In this document: piece by piece, positions 8,583-18,600 of the stretch
Layout of the letters: each line of letters starts with the position of its first letter
Position numbering within the stretch: position 1 is the first letter of the stretch
Source of the DNA: a virus
Virus record (IMG/VR): IMGVR_UViG_3300030085_003448
Coordinates: 1-32,394 of that record
Length of the DNA stretch: 32,394 nucleotides
Reading direction: 5' to 3' (one strand)
Translations under genes and position numbers: made by a program
The notes under the pieces: generated by a model
Seen by the model: the letters and a program-made list of their open reading frames with translations, nothing else
Told to the model about the DNA's origin: nothing
Databases searched by the model: none

Positions 8583-9113
8583 GTGCCATGGAAAAACGGT
8601 CGGTACGTTCCTCGGTTGCAGCCTGATCCAAATCAGTTCGTTGCAGGCACAAGCATGGAACCAATTGCTGAAGACTTGACGGAATCTAAAGTTCCCGATG
8701 ATTTGTTTACTGAAGCCGTGTCGTTGAGAGTCTTTGCTCTTGGATCGTTCACGGCCTCGTTTTTGAAGAGGGTTCTGCCTTCGTCTGTTTTTTCAGTAAA
8801 AAACGGCATGAGAAGTTTGTTTGGTTCTGGATTTGTAGGCTCCGACATGATTGAGAACGGGTCTATTACTGGGTCTAAAATTACCAACCCCATTAAGGTT
8901 GCGCTTATTGATGGGGGCGCTGCCGGAAATCATACAGTTGCGGGCATAAAGATTACCGACGAATTGATTTCTGTTTTAGAGCAACATGGAACATCTGGAA
9001 TACTTACAGATTTAACAACCGAGTTTTCTATTAAGAAAGCAGATACAATCGACAACACTGGTGGCACTGCTACAAGTAGCGATAAACTGCTTGTCTTGTA
9101 TTTAAGCAAATAG
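8583..9113 (+). CDS. Small trunk-like virion protein
   Basis: 176 residues starting at GTG 8583, immediately after the upstream TAA. AGAAGGACGAAG just before it supplies the ribosome site. The N-terminal half is mixed with a moderately hydrophobic helix (LRVFALGSFTASFLKRVLP). Residues about 90-110 read SDMIENGSITGSKI, a pattern seen in fibre trunk or trimerising segments. The last 25 residues (DTIDNTGGTATSSDKLLVLY) form a compact beta ending. No family is recognised. The setting inside the ejection module argues for a minor virion component. Confidence 0.45.
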   Translation: MPWKNGRYVPRLQPDPNQFVAGTSMEPIAEDLTESKVPDDLFTEAVSLRVFALGSFTASFLKRVLPSSVFSVKNGMRSLFGSGFVGSDMIENGSITGSKITNPIKVALIDGGAAGNHTVAGIKITDELISVLEQHGTSGILTDLTTEFSIKKADTIDNTGGTATSSDKLLVLYLSK

Positions 9114-9123
9114 AGAGAGCATC

Positions 9124-12100
9124 ATGTCTGGAAAAGAAATCGTAGCTAAACTGAACCAACAGATTGGACCATCGGCTCAGGCCTACTACAAAAAAGTCCA
9201 GGGTGATTTCGATTCCGCACTGAGGCGCGCTGATCAACTTGATCGTCAGATTGCGCGACTGACACAGTATCAGCTTTCGTATTCAGGGAAAGGTTCAAGA
9301 AGCCAGAGAGATGCTGACAAACGACTTCTTGGATCCTACACGAGGCTGCAACAAAAAGATGGGAAAGACGTAAAGAAGTGGAATGATCGGAGTAAAGCTG
9401 CGCTGCTAAAGCTTCAAAAAACAACTAACGATCACGTCTCAGAGGCCCAAGCCGCCGTTGGTGGTGATGAAGCAAAAGGTACTTTTGATAAGGCAATAAC
9501 AATGCCTGAAAAGTTCATAGGTGAGCTGAACGAGCACCTTGCGACTTCTGGATTGCTTCCAAAAACGGGTAAACCAAAAAAGGTTGATTTTGCTTTAATT
9601 CATGCGTATGCCATCGCCAGACAAAGGATTGATCAATCGAAGGATGTGACCGAGGAAAACAAGAAAAAGATTAAGGATCAGATTGATGCTGAGGTTGCTA
9701 AACACTTCAAAAACATGAGGTCTGACGTAGGGCTTACTCAAGAAGCAATTAATCCGAATGTATTGATCAACGACTACGCTCCAATTTTGACCGACAGTAA
9801 AATTGCTGAAGTAATGGCGGATGAAGAGTATCTTCGGCGACTTATTCCTTCAATACCGGAAAAACCGGCAGGAGAAGACTACACGATTGAAATCAACTGG
9901 CTGAAGAGAAGCCTTGGAATGCCGGTTAAAGGGGAATCAAGGCAAGCCCCAGCGGCAGCAATGCAAGCCCCAGCAGCTACGGCTCCGGTTGAAGAAAAAC
10001 AGAAGTACATCGGCCCTGGGCTAAAGATAGATGGCGACAACGTAACCGTGGATGATTCACAGCCTGCCGAGGTTCAGGCGGCAGTAATGGACTCTTTGAA
10101 GGCCAAAAGCATTCAGGTTCCTATTTCTTACAGCAAATACGTTCAATCGCCAGCAGTTGTTGCGGCAACGCTTGATCCATCAAAAAGCAGCACTGATTAC
10201 CAAGTTGAGATTGATAAGCTGAAGGCGCGTCGTGATCAGATTCTAGAATCGGCAGCCCGTGGTGGACGCGTCTCTAAAGAACAACTGGCATCGCTGACCC
10301 ACCCTGTACTTGCGGTTGCTGGCTTTCGAGATGCGCTCGATGTCGACATTCCTATCGAGCAGCAATTTCCACAATTGTTTGGTACTGCTCAAGAAGAAAG
10401 CGCAGGCCTTACTGACGAAGAAATCATGGGCCCAGACGAGCCCGATGATGGCCTTATGCCTGATCGAATGGATATTTCACCGTCAGGCCTGAAGGCGGGT
10501 GAACAATTTGATCCGTCTTCTGTTGAGTATAAAGAATCGACCAGTGTTAATCATGCTGGTGAGAACGTAATTGGCGCTGTTGTAAATCGATTTAAGAATG
10601 CAGCAAACCCCAATAGCGACACCGACCCCACAGACATTCTTAACGATTTTGGGCTTCTCCCTGAAGACGTGAAGAGAATGTTTCCAGTTGATCTTCAAGA
10701 GAAAATGTTGGATATCGCTCAAGGGGTAAACATGAAGGGCGGTGGCCCAGATGAAAAAAGAGCGGCGTTGAAAAATTTGCTGGTCGAGTATCAAGGCCAG
10801 TTGGATACGATTATTTCCGAAGATCAGCGATCAGTCTCACACTACGTGACGACAATTGATCAATCAAATCTTTTGAACCCAGATACTATTGAAGTAATTG
10901 AATTGATTAACTTTCTGAATCACCCTGGATCACTTCCAGAAGGCCATGAGGTTCGTCCAGAAAACGTTCAGAGGCAAGTCTTAGGTGATGCTGGCTCAAA
11001 GTTTATTGATGCTGGTTTTGGGTCTTTTGATCCTGATGCCGATCCTGTCGAATCGCCTGTGTCGCTTTCCAGCATTATTGAGCAGGCCCAAGAGTCCATC
11101 ACTGGCGAAGAAATCAAAGTTTCAGATGAGCCCGATGATGACTTTATGCCTGATCGAATGGATACTTCACCGTCTGGTTTAACGGTGGCAACGTCAAGCA
11201 AACGATTTGATCCAACGTCATTTACTGCGAGCAGCCCTGGTGAGTTGGATTTGATTCGATTTGTTACAGGGGGCGCAATATCAGGCAAGCCAGCCTTCAT
11301 TCCAAGTGAAACTCCACTGGTTACCGGTGATACTATTGCTACAGGGCCCATGCAGCCATCGGTCACTGAGCAACTGGCAGCAAGAGGGGAAATGCCTAGT
11401 GGGGGTCGGGCCTATACCCTCAAAGAGTTGGACGATCTTAAAAAAGCGAAGGAGGCCGTTGCCGACGCTCTTTACCGTGGAGATCCAGACGTTTCCTCAT
11501 TGATGAATGAATACACAATCAATGCTGAAATGTTGGGCTTGAAGGATGAAAAAATATCATTGGATGACTCACCATTGAAACGGCAAGCAGACCAAAAGAA
11601 AGCCGATGAGGCTGCTGTGGCTGCAGCCCAAGAGCCTGCTGCGCCTGCTGTAGCTGCAGCACCCAAGGCAGCACCCAAGGCAGCACCCAAGGCAGCACCC
11701 AAACCACCAACCGCACCCAAGGCAGCCCCTAAGGCTGCTCCTGCGAAACCAAGCTATCGTGGCCTCATAGACCTTACGCCATCAGAAATGGATCTCTGGA
11801 AGAGAACAACAGCCGCATTGAAAGACTACGCTGTTCGTACAAATTTGCGCGGCCAGAATATGTCGAAGGTTATACTTCAAACTAGAGAACTGGCTTCAAA
11901 GCTTAATCTAAATCCAAAAACTGGAGATAAAGCATTTGAAGACATCTATTATTCAACTGATTTGGGTAAAAGTGACCCTGAGTACGCTTCATATCTAGAA
12001 GAAACGGGCGTCAAAACAGAAGAGCCGAAAACCCAAGTTGCTGGCGGCCTCGTCGTTCCAGAAGAGGGCGGCAACCCGGCTGCCCCTGCTCCTGAAATGA

Positions 12101-12642
12101 TTTCTGATGAGCAGGATAGGCGAAACAGGGCTATTTTAGCTGAGCCCATGGCTGAAAAAGCACCTGAAAAATTGTATGCAGTTCGGCCGACTGATCCCGA
12201 CAGTGAAGGCAGATTAGTCATTACGTCACTGTACGGTACTAGAGGCGACGGCGAGCACGAAGGCATAGACCTCAGGGCGAGAAAAATTGATGGTAACACC
12301 AATGTGTATTCTGTAATGGATGGCACAATATCTGCTGTACAATCAGAGCCAGTCGGCGGGGCTGGCCGATATGTATACGTTTCTCATGAGGATGGTACTC
12401 AAACAAGATACTTCCATGGGGAAAACATTCCTGAAAATATTAAAGTCGGCAATCGTGTATTGGCTGGTGATTTAATTATGATTGCGGGTGAAAGTGGAAA
12501 CTCGAAAGGTCCCCATCTTCACTTTGAAATTGGTCGTGTAGTTGATGGAAAATTTGAATCTGCAGACCCAATGGTTGAACTTCCAGAAGTTTTTAATCAG
12601 TATGAGCTTGATGAAGACCTTATTTTGAAATCTACCTTTTAG
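9124..12642 (+). CDS. Large virion protein with C-terminal M23 endopeptidase
   Basis: A 1172-residue protein. The C-terminal domain (about residues 1030-1155) is a LytM/M23-type zinc endopeptidase with all expected ligands: HEGID with His1045 and Asp1049, YFHGEN, and PHLHFE with His1131 and His1133. M23 enzymes cut peptide cross-bridges of peptidoglycan. Carried on a large ejection-module protein, this would open the cell wall locally during DNA entry. The N-terminal 200 residues are helical and charged. The middle is low-complexity and acidic. A motif DEPDD..MPDRMD..PSGL occurs twice exactly 230 residues apart, and residues about 835-875 are an Ala/Pro/Lys linker (KAAPKAAPK). A neighbouring giant gene 14 bases downstream supports an ejection complex. 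The M23 call is secure; the virion location is inferred from position. Confidence 0.8.
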   Translation: MSGKEIVAKLNQQIGPSAQAYYKKVQGDFDSALRRADQLDRQIARLTQYQLSYSGKGSRSQRDADKRLLGSYTRLQQKDGKDVKKWNDRSKAALLKLQKTTNDHVSEAQAAVGGDEAKGTFDKAITMPEKFIGELNEHLATSGLLPKTGKPKKVDFALIHAYAIARQRIDQSKDVTEENKKKIKDQIDAEVAKHFKNMRSDVGLTQEAINPNVLINDYAPILTDSKIAEVMADEEYLRRLIPSIPEKPAGEDYTIEINWLKRSLGMPVKGESRQAPAAAMQAPAATAPVEEKQKYIGPGLKIDGDNVTVDDSQPAEVQAAVMDSLKAKSIQVPISYSKYVQSPAVVAATLDPSKSSTDYQVEIDKLKARRDQILESAARGGRVSKEQLASLTHPVLAVAGFRDALDVDIPIEQQFPQLFGTAQEESAGLTDEEIMGPDEPDDGLMPDRMDISPSGLKAGEQFDPSSVEYKESTSVNHAGENVIGAVVNRFKNAANPNSDTDPTDILNDFGLLPEDVKRMFPVDLQEKMLDIAQGVNMKGGGPDEKRAALKNLLVEYQGQLDTIISEDQRSVSHYVTTIDQSNLLNPDTIEVIELINFLNHPGSLPEGHEVRPENVQRQVLGDAGSKFIDAGFGSFDPDADPVESPVSLSSIIEQAQESITGEEIKVSDEPDDDFMPDRMDTSPSGLTVATSSKRFDPTSFTASSPGELDLIRFVTGGAISGKPAFIPSETPLVTGDTIATGPMQPSVTEQLAARGEMPSGGRAYTLKELDDLKKAKEAVADALYRGDPDVSSLMNEYTINAEMLGLKDEKISLDDSPLKRQADQKKADEAAVAAAQEPAAPAVAAAPKAAPKAAPKAAPKPPTAPKAAPKAAPAKPSYRGLIDLTPSEMDLWKRTTAALKDYAVRTNLRGQNMSKVILQTRELASKLNLNPKTGDKAFEDIYYSTDLGKSDPEYASYLEETGVKTEEPKTQVAGGLVVPEEGGNPAAPAPEMISDEQDRRNRAILAEPMAEKAPEKLYAVRPTDPDSEGRLVITSLYGTRGDGEHEGIDLRARKIDGNTNVYSVMDGTISAVQSEPVGGAGRYVYVSHEDGTQTRYFHGENIPENIKVGNRVLAGDLIMIAGESGNSKGPHLHFEIGRVVDGKFESADPMVELPEVFNQYELDEDLILKSTF
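10411..11180 (+). repeat. Two copies of an acidic 27-residue motif, 690 bases apart
   Basis: Nucleotides 10411-10490 and 11101-11180 encode near-identical motifs: (T)(D/G)EEI...DEPDD..MPDRMD.SPSGL, followed by FDP(S/T)S. They are spaced exactly 690 bases (230 codons). The DNA itself is still highly similar (for example CCCGATGATG and TGATCGAATGGATA in both), so either the duplication is recent or both the motif and its codons are constrained. Confidence 0.85.
11656..11703 (+). repeat. 12-base tandem repeat, Ala-Pro-Lys linker
   Basis: GCAGCACCCAAG occurs in four tandem copies; the last copy ends in A. More diverged copies run to about 11748. It encodes KAAPKAAPK-type linker sequence inside the M23-containing protein, a flexible Pro/Ala/Lys spacer. 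Perfect DNA-level repetition makes slippage-driven length variation likely. Confidence 0.9.
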
Positions 12643-12656
12643 GAAGCAGCGGTTAA

Positions 12657-15600
12657 ATGGCAGAACAGGACGATAATACAGTAGAGCCTCCACTTGAGTT
12701 TGACTACGGCGGCTTGCCTGCTGGTGCTTATCAAGAGGGCGTTCCTCCCGGCTATGCACGCGAAGATGTATTCAGCCTTGATAAGCCTGTTGAGTATGCT
12801 CAAGAAGACCGAGATATTGCTGCTAATGCTGCTTATAATTCAGTTTATGGGGTTGTTTCTGAAGAACATCCAGAAGCGGATCATTCTGAGCTTAGGCAAA
12901 GAACGCTCGCTGCGCTAGGTGGCCGAAAGTATGTTCCTGGTCAAACCTATGGAGAAGAACAATACGTTTTTGGTGATCCGCTTGACTCAAACTTAGTTTT
13001 TGCTCCATCAGTTGGTCAGATGGTTCCTAGAACGGGAGCACTTGGAACCATTCCGATTTACAAAATGCAAGAAGAGGCGTCAGCTAATGCCATGAAGGGC
13101 ATGAGGTTTGATCAGCAGGTAAGGCACATGTTGTTTGCTGATCCAAGCCCAGAAACCATGATGACTTTGAAGCAGGCTGTAGACCAGCGTTTAGTTGATT
13201 CTGAGGGAAACATTGTTCGACCCCCTTCTGTTGAAGAGCGGGAGTACATGCCCGACAATGAAACATTGAGGCAAGCTGCTACTTATGTTGCGGGCGCAGG
13301 CGTTGGCTTGGGCGCGGTTGGTGGGTTGGCCGTCTTGGGTCCCGCAGGGGCCGTAGCTGGAGGCCTTCTTGGTGGCATGGTTGGCTCCGGCATTGGAACC
13401 ATTGGCGTTATTGGTGCTGCTGGATTTTCATCGATGCCAGAAGATTACACGGGGTTTGATGGCCTTCAAGACCTTGTAAAGCGAACCTACACTTTGATTG
13501 GGTTTGGTGACGATTTAGCTGGATTTATGGCAACATCAGCACCCGAAGCAAGAGACCTAATGGTTACGAATGTAGTTGCTCTTGCGGAAGGCCTTGGTAT
13601 TGCAAAATCTAATGAATGGCTTGAAGAAAACAAAATTACCAAGCTCGACGACATTTCAAAAAAAGGATCAGAATCCATAAAAGCCATCGAAAAAGAGATT
13701 GCAAAAGACTTTATTCCAGTTGGCCCTTCAATTAATCCAACGTTTCCATTAATGCCAGAGCTTGGTGAGGGAACTATAAGAAAAACTGTAGAAGAAATTG
13801 GTGACAATTTTATTTTAGGGTTGCACGAAATTATAGACGAAATTGGTCGCAGCGATGAATACAAATCTATGCGGTCCCAAGTTCGTAAAGAATTTATGAT
13901 GGAGAAAGAGATTGAGTACGATTTACTTTCTCGAAAAACAAAGCCGACCGATGAAGATTGGCTCGGGTTGAATCTCTTCAATCAAGTATCAGAAGGTATT
14001 GCAACGGAAGAAGACATTAAGCCACAAGTTTCTGGTTGGATCGACAACATGTCGTTCAATAGGCTGCATCCATCATTGCAGGGCGAAATGCCCAATGTTC
14101 AAGTGTTTAAAACGCTTGCCATAACGATTCCTCCAAATCATTCGATGTTCAGCAAAGACATGCCGCCAAATGTTGCCGCTGCAATTCTGGCCGTGCATGA
14201 TGGCCGATCTGACGATGAAATACAGAATCTTGTAAATACGTTGCCGCTTGGTTTTCTACGAAACTCGCCTGGGTTCGATGTTGTAATTGAGAAAAGCTTG
14301 CCAGACTTCGAAAAGGTAAAAGAGTGGGCTACTGACACCAACACCTTCTTGGATGAAAAAACCGGCGCTAGAATTACTCGCATTTTTGAGCGTGAGGCCT
14401 TTGATCTTACACAGGTTCCCGTCTACATGGAGGGCCATGGAACGCTGTACAAGCGGTCAAAAAACGCTGAAATTATGAACTGGGCGGCAAGTATTGTAAC
14501 CGCGCTCAATGAAATTGAGATTGATCTTATTCCTGAGTTTCTTGAGCCTTTGGCGCGAAATCTCGGATATCCGAATGACCTGTACGTTCCCAACTCGGCT
14601 GGATTAGATCGGCAAATGCAGCTTGGCATCAGGGACTACAATTTGCCGTACTTGGTAAAACTTGATGCTCGAATAAAGAGTGGATTGGGTGGCCCTCATC
14701 TTGGAATGCAGGAAGTTGCACGAGCCCTTGGACACAACCCAGATTCGTTTGCGTACAACTTCTTGTCTGCGTACGGCTTCGCTCTTGAAAACTTTAATTG
14801 GGAAAGAAGCATTCTGGGTGGCGCTGCTCGCGCTGGTCGAACTCTTTGGAATGTTCCGTACGCATACACAGGGTTTAAGGCAGCAGCGCCGGGCTACAAG
14901 CTCAGAGCAGCAAAACAAAATCTTCTTACCAATGTGTCGAAAGATTCATCTATTGATCCAGTCGCTGCCCAACATAGACTGTTCGAAGAAATTCTTCTTG
15001 CTCAGATGAACAAGGGTGCCAATCCACTTCAGGACTATGACAAGAAAACAGGCGTGGGTATCTCTACGGCTCAAAAGCAATTGCTGACCGACATGATGGA
15101 GATTGCTGGAATTGAGCCTGAAGTGGTGTTTGCTGCTTTTCGAGAGGCTTCTGGCGATACAATCAAGTTGACGGCTGCTACAGAAGAGCTTGTTCGCAAG
15201 CTTGGCGACAACCAGGTGATGGTTTTTCGGTCGTCAGAGCAATACGGCAGGCTTCACTCTCAGCTTAATGAGATGGTCAATGAGGGCCTGATTTCACCCA
15301 ATGATGCTTCTGTGTTTTTGGCCCAGATCGAAACTCAAGCGTTCAAGGCGGCCAACTCTCCGAACACACGGTTTTATAGTGCGACGGAGGTTATCGACGG
15401 CCTTGAGCTTCGTATCGATCGGGGTATTGACGAGCAAGAAACCAGATTGTTTTTAAATGCGCCAGAGGGTGACAATCGGTTTACTGCCAGAGATGGCATC
15501 TTGCGGTCTTCGTTCGAATATGACGAGAACACCGGAAAGCGCGTCATCAGTTTGTTTACTCGTGGAGACATGGGTGACCTGTGGTCGGCCAATGCTGACT

Positions 15601-18600
15601 TTATGAATTCATTGATGGGTCAAAAGTTCAGCCAAAAGTTGATTGGTATGTTTGATCACGAAGTTGATGACAACGGTGTTCGTCGATTGACTGCTACAGG
15701 TGCTGAACAAATTGGAGATAGTTGGCAGTATTACCGAAGGGTCAAAGATCTTCCAAACGGCTATGTTGCCCGACTGTTCGATGAGTTGTGGATTACTCTT
15801 CACAACTTTTGGAGCAGGCTGCGCAAGCAGCGAGGCGTTCTACCGAAGCAAGTTCGTCAGTTTTGGGACGCCGAGTTTGGCGAACTTCCAAAGGATCGTA
15901 GATTTGTCGAAGGCCTTGTTGATGCTGCTCGGCGCAAGAAAGGTAAAACCATTGTCGTCCCCGGTGATGAACTTGCAGAAGCTCAGCAGGCTAGGCCCAG
16001 AAAAGTAGGAATGGAGCGCGTTGCTCGTCAAGTAGCCATGGATCCCGATACATTGAGGTCTTTCCTTGGTCAGAAGACGCTCACAAGAGTAGAAGTTCGA
16101 ACTGATCCTGAAACTGGTGTGCAGACCCGCATTCCTCGTCGAGTGTATGCTGATTTTAATTATGATCCGCTGGATGTTGGCCGAAAGCTGTTGGCTTTAA
16201 TTAAAGTTCAGCCATACAGAAAAATGATTGCCGAAAGAAGCACTGCGACAATTGGTACTGGCAAGTACGCTGTTCCTGTTCACCGTGTAGGCGCTGTTCT
16301 GGAGGCGGCCAAGCGACGACTGACCGATGCTTTGGGGAGCCTTCCTGACAACCTTAAAAGCAGGATGTATCAACGCAATTATCAAAAATCGGACAAAGGC
16401 TTCACTGAACTTAATAACTTGCAGGACGTAACTGAAGCTGACATCAATGCTTTTTCTGAGCGCATTCGGATGGAGGCCGGTCTTCCGCTTCATTCGAAAT
16501 TTCAAGATGTGCTTGAAGAAATTATAAACACTACTGAGTTTATTGTTCTCAATGCTCGTGAGCGTGCTGGCTTTAAAACGCTTGTCCAAGAGTTGGCTGC
16601 AAATCCAGCCGGTGACCCCATTCCATCGTCCCTGCTTGATCCAAACGCAAATTTAAAAATAATCAGCATTGCTGAGTACAACAGGGTTTTACAGGTCGCA
16701 CAAGACATAGAGGCCAACCCATTAAATCGGATCGATCGAAACTCTGTTCATCCTGGCTATTATCAAACAGTTATAAGATCGCTCAAAAAGCGCAGCGTTA
16801 CAGCTTTGTTTGGGCTTTTAGTTGAAAAAGTCGCGCCATTGTTTGAGGCACAAGCGGCAAGAATCAATAAGAAAAACGCTGACCCGGCCCTTGTAGCTGT
16901 CTGGGAGCAGGGAATGCGCAGGCTTGCAGCATCACCCGATGAAATTGCCAAGGCTGCTGAAAGCGGAAAAGACAAAGACTTCTTTGATTTCTACCAAAGA
17001 ATGGTTCACAGCTTTACCCCGAGAGTGGCCCTTAACAACCTCAAGTCTCTATTTGATATTGTAGATGAGCTTGAGGGCAACAAGAAACGTCTCGATGCGG
17101 ATGCACTCGCTGCGATTCGTGAAGCGGAAAAAGAAGGCACTCCGCCTCCGCTTCAATTTGGATCACTTGATGAGTTTGATATTGGCGTACTATACAAAAA
17201 ATTAAACTTCATTCAAGAAGTGTTGGATGGATTTTACGGAATGACTCGCCAAGAGCGAGTTGCAATTACCAATCTTCGTGAATTGTCTGAGCGTCGGTCT
17301 GGTCTGACGGAGGCTATGTCTAATGCAGATGCTGCGATTGCCGCCGATGCGCTGCAGATTTTGCATACAGGTCTGGCCGAAAAGAAACATTACGTAACAC
17401 GAACTGCTCGTGAAATAATGCGTCGAGCAACAGGATATACAGACCCAGAACTTCCTGCAGGATTCGACAACAGCACAGTAATAGATATTTATGTTGCTCT
17501 GTATACAGGAAATATAGTAAGATTAAAAGCAATAGCGACCCGAATGGGATTCGAGGGCACTTGGCAGGCTAATCTTGTAAATTTGTTTGGTACAAGAGGA
17601 GAAAAGCTTCTGCGCGAGTTTGGCGACACTGAGGCCATGCTTACGAATGTATTGATCTACATGAAAGTCGATGAGGTCATGTTCGGCATCGCAAAAGATT
17701 TAGCTGATCTTGGATACAACACATCCGTGAGAGAACTGATTGGTCGGCAAGTAGAAAGTGGTGTTCCTAGTCTTGATCGGCAAAAGTTCCTTGATCGAGT
17801 GGCCGAGTACATTAACGATGAGATGCAATTCCAAGTAGGAAACGTTGTCGGGGCCGGTAGGCTCAAAAAAGGTGAAAAGATTTCGCCTGCCGAAAAATTT
17901 GGCCCACTGGACAACCCTCATCGCACTGATTTGGATTCCGGTATTATTTCGAAAATGGACCGCGATGCCAAGGCCGAAGCTGCAAGAATCGTTGATCGCC
18001 TGGGACTTCGCAGAGAGATGGGCCAGTTTGCTCGTGTTCTTGTTGGTGATGATACGTTTTTGTTGCCAGAGGCCATGATTGAGGGCCTGAATGATGCAAT
18101 CAATGCAACGTATAATATGCCTTCCGGGTTTCAGACTTTATTTAGAGACTTTGGCCGAACCGGCACCGTCGAGTATCGTCTTAACTCAGAAAATATTTTG
18201 CCGGTAAAGGTTCAAAAATTAAGAGAAATTCTGACAATGTCCAAGAAAGCTGTTGAGCTTATTGCTCATCCAAGAGTTTTTTATAGGCGTTTGTTGATTG
18301 GTGTCGGCGGAATCCCAATGGTTCCCTATATGGCTAGTCTGTTTGTAGGAGGATTAAGCGAAATCCATCTTCCACAAGGCGCAAAAGCCGTAGTTGACAA
18401 TGTTGTTGGAGCAGTTCAAACGCCTGCAATGCTGGCAGCAAATAAGCTAAGCGGTCAGCGTGTTGATTTTGTAGCCGGTGTTCTTGCTCGATTGTATGGT
18501 AACGGATCATACAGGCCACTCACTCGTCCACACGTAACTCCTGATGGTCGAATTTTTACAGCAGACATGGTTGCTAACAATGTTGATGCGTACGGATTTA

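Noticed and set aside
11472-11720. Minus-strand Gly/Ala-rich membrane-like frame
   Set aside because: It is the antisense of the Ala-Pro-Lys repeats in the M23-containing gene, with no ribosome site; composition is a by-product of the repeat.
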